Assembly (NCBI RefSeq): GCF_963924675.1
Contig: NC_089236.1
Coordinates: 63,883,306 to 63,947,305 of the forward strand
Length of the DNA stretch: 64,000 nt
Origin: Phocoena phocoena
Lineage: Eukaryota; Chordata; Mammalia; Artiodactyla; Phocoenidae
Reading direction: 5' to 3'
The stretch's first letter is position 1. Each line of letters starts with the position of its first letter. A model generated the notes under the pieces. That model searched no databases. It was not told the origin of the DNA and was given only the letters and a program-made list of their open reading frames with translations. A program made the translations under genes and the position numbers. Positions 22,366 to 31,255 of the stretch are shown in pieces.

Positions 22366-22660
22366 TGCAATGGTTAATTTTATGTGTCGACTTGACTGAG
22401 CTAAGGGATGCTCAGATAGTTGGTAAAACATTATTTCTGGGTGTGTCTGTGAGGGGGTCTCAGGAAGAGATAGATTAACATTTGAATCAGTAGACTGAAT
22501 AAAGATGATCCCCCTCCCCAAAGCAGGTGGGCATCACCCAATCCAATGAGGACCTGAAAAGAACAAAAAGGCACAAGAAGAGTGAATTTACTCTCTCTGC
22601 TTAAGCTGGGACATCCATCTTCTTCTCTTGCTCTCAAGGCAAAAAAAAAAAAAAAAAAAA
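22366..22660 (+). mobile_element. ERVL-type LTR fragment, + strand, ending in an A run
   Basis: The element begins 'tgcaatggttaattttatgt' and continues 'gtcgacttgactgagctaag', 'acattatttctgggtgtgtc', 'ggtgggcatcacccaatcca' and 'taagctgggacatccatctt', the order of a common ERVL-class LTR. A run of 23 A residues (22639-22661) lies at the 3' side. The exact subfamily is not certain. Confidence 0.75.
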
Positions 22661-22661
22661 A

Positions 22662-23148
22662 GAGAGAATTTACACTTTTCCCCTTCTCCCTGCCTTCTCT
22701 AACCTACTGCAACAGAATGTGAATCCAGTGTCTGAACTGTGAGACAAGAGCCACACCCTAAAAATGACACAGAGAAAGCCATCAATGCGCTAGACCCAAT
22801 ATGACTGCACAGCTGGACAGGGACCTGGGTTGGGTTGCCTCAACCCAACTTTTGCAAGGGATTATACTTTGGTACTTAAATGTTCTACTACTAATTACCT
22901 TTTTAAGAGAACATATAAGTTAACCATCTTGACTGAATTCTTTCTAAAAATAGAAATGCATATAACTCTATGAGCTGATGAACGTCTTCTATTGTTACTT
23001 TACTTATTTGATCCTTATTTTTAACATAAAAGCGTTAAGGTGTAAAAGACACAAAGAGTAAAATTAAATTAGAACAGAATAAAAGTAATCAATGCTTATT
23101 ACATATTCTATACCGAAGATCACAAATCTTCAAGGCCATTTAAAAAAT
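22662..23148. other. unassigned sequence
   Basis: The first part (to about 22860) may be a continuation of the preceding LTR. The remainder is AT-rich with nothing recognised. Confidence 0.4.
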
Positions 23149-23160
23149 AATTGCTACCTA

Positions 23161-23351
23161 TGGGCTTTCCTGGTGGCGCGGTGGTTGAGAGTCCGCCTGC
23201 CGATGCAGGGGACGCGGGTTCGTGCCCTGGTCGGGGAAGATCCCGCATGCCACGGAGCGGCTGGGCCCGTGAGCCATGGCCGCTGAGCCTGTGCGTCCGG
23301 AGCCTGTGCTCCGCAACGGGAGAGGCCACAACAGTGAGAGGCCCGCGTAAA
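23161..23351 (+). mobile_element. CHR-type SINE (about 200-bp class), + strand, with perfect target-site duplication
   Basis: The head is 'gggctttcctggtggcgcgg', the B-box-like GGTTCGTGCC is at 23217, and the element is flanked by a perfect 12-bp duplication (aattgctaccta at 23149-23160 and 23352-23363). The copy stops at 'gcccgcgt' and has only a few A residues, whereas other copies here continue 'accgc' plus a long A-tail. The end is therefore shortened. Confidence 0.95.
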
Positions 23352-23363
23352 AATTGCTACCTA

Positions 23364-23774
23364 AATAAGAGGCCTTGGCTTTAAACCACAGGGTGGAAAG
23401 AGACTGACCTTGAAAACTTTCTCTCTTGGAACTTTTGAGCTGGGTGTTTAGCTCAATTTCTGAGATTAAAAAAAGAAAAAAAACTAAAATGTTGATCAAC
23501 AGTATTAGATCAATGGTTTCCTTTAGTCTTTATTGCACTCCTAAGCACTTAACAATTTTTAAAGTGCAGCTCTTTTTTGAATGAAACGGAAGGATATAAT
23601 TTCAAATATGCAATCGAGTCATTTTATTGTGTGACATCACTCATATCAAGCGAATTTCCTTCTGGTATTGAGCAAACGTAAATAACTGTGAATGTCAATG
23701 AGTTCACTGGGCCAGCATGATTTAAAATAATGGAGTGATCTCTGATTGTAGTATTGATCATAAACAAAAATCTG

Positions 23775-23828
<54 letters not shown>

Positions 23829-24325
23829 TAGAGCTTTGGCTTTTGCATGAACCCTTTTAAGATCCCTAATTCATACAACCTTTATATAATTTACCATTCC
23901 AGGTAATAAATTTCTATCTGAGTTTAGATGCTCATTTCCCATGCATCTTCTCATATGTTTAATCATTTCATGGGGCATGTCTCCCTTTGGGCTCAAAACT
24001 AGACTAATATATTATTTTTCAAAATAACTATTGGTTTTGAAATCTATTAAAAGCTAGGATAATCACAACTGACCTCAGAAGAATACACCCTGCATGCAAA
24101 AATTAATTATTTTGTATTTTTTAACCTTGCTAATCAGAACCAAAATTGAGAACTCTCTGGAAATTTATATCATCAACACATATCTTCATAACCACTGTAT
24201 ATACCAGCTACCTGTATAAACAGACAGTGGAAAGGATCTTACAAGTACCACAAAATTAATCAAATAATTCACACTTATTGAATATCTTTACTTCCCAATT
24301 ATGCTTAAAAATAATTATGATGCAT
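23364..24325. other. AT-rich unique sequence containing an (AT)n microsatellite
   Basis: No gene or dispersed repeat was recognised apart from the dinucleotide array listed separately. Confidence 0.5.
23776..23826. repeat. (AT)n microsatellite, about 25 uninterrupted units
   Basis: A pure alternating TA run of about 50 bp is visible. Such uninterrupted arrays are usually length-polymorphic. Confidence 0.97.
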
Positions 24326-24329
24326 CTTT

Positions 24330-24597
24330 AATGATAATAACAATTATAGATAACACTTATTAGTCACTTTTCATTCCCAGAAACTCTTCTAAATGCCTTA
24401 CATTAATCTTAGTAGCAACTCTACTAGATGGATGTTCTGGTTATCACTCCCATTTTACAGTTGAGGAAACTGAGGCACAAAGAGGTTCTGTAACTTGCCA
24501 GAGATCACACAGCTTACAAACGCAAAGCTGGAATTTGTACCAGGTTCTGGCTCCAGGGTCTATGCCTTTAATTACTATATTATTCTACCTTTTCAGG
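24330..24597 (-). repeat. nearly full-length MIR SINE, minus strand
   Basis: Reverse-complement MIR landmarks occur in order: 'tagataacacttattagtca', 'aaactcttctaaatgcctta', 'cattttacagttgaggaaac', 'agaggttctgtaacttgcca', 'gatcacacagcttacaaacg' and 'ggctccagggtctatgcc'. Confidence 0.9.
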
Positions 24598-24659
24598 TGA
24601 ATTGATGACCCAGGCAGGAACTATCTATGACAAGAGGTAGACCTAGGGGAATAATAAAA

Positions 24660-24960
24660 GTTCCAGATGATTTAAAGTTGGACAGAGTTCAAATTCTGAT
24701 TCTGTCAATAACTAAGTATGTGATATTAGGCAAGTGACCTGACTTTCCTGAGCTTTAGTTTTCTCTTTGAAAAATGAGGAGAGGAATGCCTATCTGAGTG
24801 GGTTAATGTGAAGATTAGGAGAAATATATATATATATACAGACATATATATATGCTTATACATATACACACATATATAATGCTCGCTAGCTAAATACATA
24901 GATAGACAGTGCCCAAAACAGTACCATATACGTAGTAGAAATTAAAACAAGGATGCTTCT
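24660..24960 (+). repeat. MIR SINE, + strand, with internal (TA)n stretch
   Basis: 'agttcaaattctgattctgt', 'ggcaagtgacctgactttcc', 'tttctctttgaaaaatgagg' and later 'acagtgcccaaaacagtacc' follow MIR order. A TA/CATA-rich stretch at 24822-24876 interrupts it. Confidence 0.8.
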
Positions 24961-25171
24961 TTCATTATTAGTCTCTTTATTAATCTAAATATACAACACA
25001 AGCCAGCCTCAGAAACTAGTGGTTACCATGGTGATAGAACGCAAATGAATTGCGCACCAAGTTCAGCTTTCTCACTAACTTTAAAATTTTAATCAAGTCG
25101 TTTGACCACCCTTGGTCCCAAGATTCCCTTTCATCTCTAACATACACTGAATATGTGAACTCACTCTATTG

Positions 25172-25556
25172 CCTCCTGTTAAGGACTATTTGAGATTCCC
25201 CCAAAATTCATATATTGAGACACTACCCTTCCCCTCAGTATGATAGTATTAGGAGGAGAAACCTTTGGGAAGTAATTAGGATTAGATGAAGTCATAAGTG
25301 TGGAGCCCTCATGAATGGAATTAGTGCCCTTATATGAGTCATGAGAGATCTTGTTTCACTCTCTGCTCCCTACCATGTGAGAATACCATGAGAAGTAGGC
25401 ACCTGCAACTCAGAAGAGGGGTCTCATCAGAACCTGACCACAGTAGGACTCTAATCTCAGACTTCTAGCCTCAAGGATTCTAAGAAATAAATGTCTGTTG
25501 TTTATAAGCCACCTGATCTATGGTACTCTGTCATAGCAGTCTGAACAAACTAAGAT
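25172..25556 (+). mobile_element. solitary ERVL-MaLR LTR (MST/MLT1-like), + strand
   Basis: It has the same consensus order as the copy at 20163-20532: 'cccccaaaattcatatattg', 'gtggagccctcatgaatgga', 'ttagtgcccttatatgagtc', 'aaataaatgtctgttgttta', 'cataagcc'-type end and 'agcagtctgaacaaactaag'. It is more diverged than the other two copies in the window. Confidence 0.82.
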
Positions 25557-25978
25557 ACATTCTAATCACCAATATAGTATTACTCCTCTTTCTTCTCACC
25601 CTCTGACAAGCCCGATGCAAAGAAGATATATGTCCTGCTTTCTAACCTCAAAAGGATACCAGACATGGTCCGAATCCCTCTTTCAGAGGTACAGCATGCC
25701 TGGCAAACATGGCAGTTACTTGCTCAGAATGTATTATATGGAATCTAAGAAAGCATACAGAGGGAGGAAAGCAAAATAAATGCCAGTGGTAATTCTAAGA
25801 AGAAAAGAATACATCAGGACCTTGAACAGGAGCTAAGAGTTAATACAGAAATGAAGGTCATGTCCAAAGGGCAGAGACTCAGGATGATGGTTGAAAAAAA
25901 GAATCAGAAGAAATTAGGATAAGAGCCCCAGTTGTTTAATGACAATCTAGAGGATCTAGGTCAATTTCCCAAACAATA
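25557..25978. other. unassigned sequence
   Basis: Nothing recognised between the LTR and the SINE. Confidence 0.45.
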
Positions 25979-25984
25979 CCAAAA

Positions 25985-25986
<2 letters not shown>

Positions 25987-26018
<32 letters not shown>

Positions 26019-26208
26019 GTTACGCGGGCCTCTCACTGTTGTGGCCCCTCCCGTTGCGGAGCACAGCCTCCGGACGCGCAGGCTCAGCGGCCATGGCTCA
26101 CGGGCCCAGCCGCTCCGCGGCATGTGGGATCTTCCCGGACCAGGGCACGAACCCGTGTCCCCTGCATCGGCAGGCGGACTCTCAACCACTGCGCCACCAG
26201 GGAAGCCC
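25987..26208 (-). mobile_element. CHR-type SINE (about 200-bp class), minus strand
   Basis: A 30-bp T run (25987-26016) is followed by the reverse complement of the CHR body and ends 'ccaccagggaagccc'. The target-site duplication ccaaaatctttt is at 25979-25990 and again from 26209. It carries several CpG sites and little divergence, so it is relatively young. Confidence 0.95.
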
Positions 26209-26299
26209 CCAAAATCTTTTTTTAAAGGATACATGAGTATGCTGGGCTGATAAAAGCACAGAGAGAGCATACAGTGTCCCCCCTGATATAAAATCTTGC

Positions 26300-26462
26300 A
26301 CTCCTCCCAAGCAATGCTTCTCATATTAAATTCTTCTTCAATTAAAATATAGATTCTGATTCTGTGGGTCTGGGGTAGGGCCTAAGATTCTGCTTTTCTG
26401 ACAAGATTTTCATTTATACTAATGCAGCTGGCCAAGGGACCACACCTTGAGTAGCAGAACTC
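26300..26462 (+). mobile_element. MER5-type (hAT-Charlie) non-autonomous DNA transposon
   Basis: 'tatagattctgattctgtgg', 'gtctggggtagggcctaaga', 'ttctgcttttctgacaagat' and 'ccaagggaccacaccttgag' follow the MER5A consensus in order. The terminal inverted repeats are eroded. Confidence 0.8.
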
Positions 26463-26763
26463 TCAAAACCCTTCCTCTGATACTGACATTTTTCTTCTAC
26501 CAGAAGTAATCTAGCTTTATCTATGTAATCTCCTGCCCTTCTTCCAGTTCTTATACCCATACCCCTGCCTCCACCTCCAGAAGGGGTCTTTACTCCATCT
26601 TTAGTACTGAGAGAACTTGCCCATTCTCTAACAACTCCGGAGCTGTGATATTTAACATCTGTTTCTGTTTGAACACTTGACTATCCCCCATGAGCTGGGG
26701 AAGTAGTAGAGAGTGGAGACAAATACATGGGGAATGGAAGCAGGCAAATAAAAAAAGGTGCAT

Positions 26764-27090
26764 GGGCTTCCCTGGTGGTGCAGTGGTTAAAAATCTGCCT
26801 GCCAAAGCAGGGGACATGGGTTCAAGCCCTGGTTCGGGAAGATCCCACATGCCACGGAGCAACGTAAACCCATGTGCCACAACTACTGAGCCTGCGCTCT
26901 GGAGCCCACGTGCCACAACTACTGAAGCCCGCATGCCTATAGCCCATGATCCTCAACAAGAGAAGCCACCGCAATGAGAAGCCCACGCACCGCAACGAAG
27001 AGTAGCCCCTGCTTGCCACAACTAGAGATAGCCTGCACACAGCAACAAAGACCAAACATAGCCGAAATTAATTAATTAATTATTTTTTTT
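26764..27090 (+). mobile_element. CHR-type SINE, long (about 320-bp) class, + strand
   Basis: It shares the head 'gggcttccctggtggtgcag' but then carries the longer body with repeated 'gccacaactactga' and 'gagaagcc' blocks, and ends in an (ATTA)n/A-rich tail. A perfect 10-bp target-site duplication (aaaaggtgca at 26753-26762 and 27091-27100) bounds it. Confidence 0.93.
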
Positions 27091-27195
27091 AAAAGGTGCA
27101 ACCGTGAGTGAAGATGCATCTCTATTATTTCTAAGATGGAACCTCAAGAAATATTGCTATAAACTTACATAAGGGCTAGAAAAGTACTAGCACTA

Positions 27196-27562
27196 TGCTA
27201 TGGACTGAATGTTTGTGTCCCCTCGAAATTCTTATGTTGAAACCTATCCCCAGGGTCATGGTATTAGGAGGGGGATCCTCTGAGAGGTGATTAGGTCACG
27301 AGGGCAAGGTCCTCATGTATGAGATTAGTGACCTTATAAAAGTGATTCCAGAGAGTTCCCTTCCCCTTCCAACATGGGAGGACTAGTGAAAAGATATTGG
27401 TTCGTGAACCAGGAAGTGGGCTCCCACAAGACACAGAATTTGCTGGCACCTTGATCTTGGACTTCCCAGCCTCCAGAACTGTGAGAAATAAGTTTCTGAC
27501 TTTTTATAAGCTTCCTCCTGACTATGGTATTTTGTTACAGCATCCTGAACAGACTAAAACAC
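27196..27562 (+). mobile_element. solitary ERVL-MaLR LTR (MST/MLT1-like), + strand
   Basis: 'gctatggactgaatgtttgt', 'gaggtgattaggtcacgagg', 'cttgatcttggacttcccag', 'cctccagaactgtgagaaat' and 'attttgttacagcatcctga' match the MaLR LTR order. The 27397-27690 open frame crosses it and is not a gene. Confidence 0.88.
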
Positions 27563-28046
27563 ACTACCTTTCAGCCAGAAACAGGGATAAGATTTGCCAT
27601 AATCCAAGTCACTGTTTAAATTATTGTTTCTACAGGTTAATACGTTCTAAATTCCAAAAACCAACCAAAATAATATTTGAATATAATTAATTCAGAAGTT
27701 GGGGCATGCTTAAACATATAAAGAAAAAATTTTTTTAATGTACTTGAGTCAAGAAACCATACCAACTAAGTATTTGACATTACTGGATATTTCTAAACGT
27801 AGAATAAGCAGACTACCAGAAGCTGTCTCATAGCTATAAAAGTTAAAGCAATATTTTGGTTTTAACAATCATGAGGATTTTTTAAGTTTTGAAGAAAGTT
27901 CAGGTTATTTTCTTCTTTGTCTATAGTTTTTAATATTTTAGATTCACTTCAATAATATTTGTTTTGGGAAGTCTTAAGTTGCTCCAAATTTGTAAAATTT
28001 GGTTGAGTTTAAATGATCAGTGATGTTAAGCAATATTTGAATTATT
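27563..28046. other. AT-rich unique sequence; nothing recognised
   Basis: No ORF or repeat could be assigned. Confidence 0.5.
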
Positions 28047-28054
28047 TAATTAAC

Positions 28055-28267
28055 TTTTTTTTTTTTTTTTTTTTTGCGGTACGCGGGCCTCTCACTGCTG
28101 TGGTCTCTCCCTTTGCGGAGCACAGGCTCTGGACGCGCATGCTCAGTGGCCATGGCTCACGGGCCCAGCCGCTCTGCGGCACGTGGGATCTTCCCCGACC
28201 GGGGCACGAACCCGTGTCCCCTGCATCGGCAGGCGGACTCCCAACCACTGCGCCACCAGGGAAGCCC
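28055..28267 (-). mobile_element. CHR-type SINE (about 200-bp class), minus strand
   Basis: A T run (28055-28075) is followed by the reverse-complement CHR body ending 'ccaccagggaagccc'. The target-site duplication is taattaac at 28047-28054 and 28268-28275. Confidence 0.95.
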
Positions 28268-28275
28268 TAATTAAC

Positions 28276-30739
28276 ATTTTTAAACTAGACGCTGAAGTTC
28301 CATGGAAATAAATCTCTTACCTTATTAAATACTAACTTTCAGAAGTTGATATTTCTTATTACACCCGACCTCCAGATGAAGTGCACCACATTTTATAATA
28401 AATATTATGAGCTTAAAAGTTTGAAAAATGTTATTGCTACAAAGGTTTCCTTAAGAAGGTTCTTTTCTTTGAATACATTCTTCTTAAAACAGCATTTATT
28501 TTAGCTCTAAAGATTCTCTCCATCGAAACTTTTTTTTAGAATTTAAATGTACTGTACATAATGTGCTAAAATATGAAAAAATTTGGTAAAAACATAAGAC
28601 CCAGTATCTTCTATTTTTAATAACATGTCAATATTTTTAGACTAAATGTGTGACTATAAAGCCAATACATAAATATTTGGAATGCCAAAATGATCTAGTC
28701 ATAACTAAAAGCAAGTTTAAGTTCAGATAACTTCTTTTCTTACTGACCTTAGACCCCAGAACTATAACAAAAAATAAATTCTTCCTACATTCCTGCCTTA
28801 TAGTTGGTACAATACCTATTAGGAAAACATAAGCTATCTAAAAACTTCCCATAATGAAAATTTAAAGCAAAGAAAATAAACAACATTCTTTTTTTTTGCC
28901 CTTTACTTAGAAAACGATAAATTATGGCTTGTAATGCATATAATCCTACCATGTCTTCTAAAATTTTTGTTATCAACTCACTTAGATATTCCTATTACAC
29001 TCAAGATGGATAAAAAAAATCCCTCAGACCAGAAAGAAGAGAGAACTTCCTCCCTCCTCCTCTGGACTTTACAGTTGGACACACAGATGCCATATGGTGC
29101 CCCAGTAGCAGGTGACCTAGGGAAACATCACTATGAATAGCACTGCCCCTGTGCTCTCAAACACCCGGCAACACACAATTTCCAGTCTGTTCAGGACAGA
29201 AAACATGAATGAAATAAGATGGAACACAGATGTTTCTTTTGTCACAGGAAAGAAGAAAATTGCCCAACCTCTGAAAATGTTCCTCAGAGTGGAGGAGAAA
29301 GATAAAATATTTAGTCATGGAATGAGCATAACTGTACAAAGTACCAAGTTGTCAACGGCTTGGATCTCAAAGAACACATAAAGCCCATTAAGCTTAACAT
29401 TGCCAATTTATAACTAAAAGTTAATTTCCTCTTCATGGTTTCTTTCTCACCTGGGCCACCAGGATAAAATTATGAAAAGAAAATAATGCCAAAAAAAATT
29501 CCCCATTTAGCATGCAAAAAAAAAAAAAAAAAAAGGAAAAGAAAAAAAGAAGACATAAAGAAAGTAATGCAGAGGTTTAAAAAATTCTACAGAAGAAGAT
29601 ATTTATAGAAAATCCCTTAGGGTTTATTTCAATATGACATTTGTAATGGGCCTGTGTCTCTATCTGGTGTTTGTGCTTCCATGGATCACTGTGGATACCT
29701 GAGGATCAATGGACCATTCCTGTAGCTTCGTGTAGTCACAGGGTCTTCATCTCAGAAGACTAAAGACATGAACTTGATGATTTTTAAGATTTTTATCAAT
29801 CCCTGCCTAGGTATAGTTACATTTTTCTCTTCACTCATTATTGCAAAAAGTCTACCCCCAAACACCCTATCAGCTACTCGGCAAGCAATACTGTTTCAGT
29901 CAGCATGCCTTGGCTCAAAAGCCTGAGTAAACATCCTGCCACATTAAAATAAACTGCTGTTAAAGATAAACATGAACACAGTCAAATTGAATGCATGCCC
30001 ATGTTGAGTTTTTTCTTCCACAATTAGTTGCCAATCAATTAAAAAAAATTTTTTTTTAAACTGGCGGAAAAATAAAAACCAAATACATTAGTGATATTTA
30101 AAGAATTCAAAGGTTCAAGGAGGAGGAATGAAGTAATAAGTGGTAAACAGCTAAGTGGAAAATCTAATTGTAAAATTTCCAAGTGAATTGTTTAGTAGTT
30201 GCTTTAGGGAAAGAAGAGTTAATGGCTTGTCAACCTGAAACCATAGCAGCTCTTCTGCAAATATCACTACTCAAATATCAGTTAATGCTCAAAGGTTAAA
30301 CAAGACAGTGTCTATAGTACTACAAGTTTTCTGTCAAAGATGCAGTATTTATAGATGAAGTTGACCTTGTTACAAAGAGAAAATTGCACTTTAAAAAGTT
30401 AATGAGAAACTTTTCATTGAACTGAACAACATGAGTTGTATTTTAATAGCATAATACTTTCATGACTGTTTCTGTGGCATTTACTCAGTTTAATAATATT
30501 ACCTAACAATCAAATGATTTAGGAACAAATTAAAATATTAAATGCCATTTTACTCATGCAATTATTTCATAATTATTTTAATTTTATATCACTAATATAT
30601 TCCAGAAATAATGATAAGTAATTAGCCAGCTATCTCTTTTATATAATTCTTAGATTTGGCTGCTTTTACCAATTGAATTAGCAAGTACTTCCTTTCCCAA
30701 GGAACCACCAAAGAAATTTAAAAATCAGAGATAAAAGGC
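28276..30739. other. largely unique AT-rich sequence
   Basis: No gene or dispersed repeat was confidently recognised. It contains a 19-bp A run (29516-29534) within an A/G-rich patch to about 29560. The open frames at 28785-29381 lie on opposing strands and show no protein family. Confidence 0.5.
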
Positions 30740-30849
30740 AGCTTAATTTTTATTATTTTGAAATAACTGCATTTCAGAAAAGTTGAATAGTATAAAGAAC
30801 TTTTTTGTTTTTACAGAATCGCTTGAGTAAATTTTTAACATGATGCTCC

Positions 30850-31255
30850 ATTGCTTCTAAATATTTTATTTTCTATATCCTACCGAAAAGGACACTTCCT
30901 ACATAACCGCAATGCAACCATCAACACCAGAACATTTACATTATTGGTTCAGTCTATGCCACAGACTCCATTCAAAGTTCACCAGTTGCCCCAACAGTGT
31001 CCCTATTTAAGCCAAAGTGTCCTGTTCAGAATCTTATGTTTTATTTAGTTTTCATGTCTGTTATGTCTCCTTGACTCTAGGAAAATTCTTCAGTCCTTCA
31101 TTGACTTTTATGACCTTGGCACTTTTGAAGATTACAGGCTGGCCATTTTTCAGAATGTTCCTCAAATTGTGTTTGTTTGATATTGCCTCATGATTAGATT
31201 CAGATTTTTCATTTTAGCAGAATTATCAGATAAGTGATGTGTATTCTTCTCATGG
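30850..31255. repeat. ancient interspersed repeat, family not assigned (LINE-like text)
   Basis: 'acagactccattcaaagttc', 'atgaccttggcacttttgaa', 'aatgttcctcaaattgtgtt' and 'cctcatgattagattcagat' follow a consensus seen many times in mammalian genomes, probably an old LINE 3' region. I cannot name it with confidence. Confidence 0.5.
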
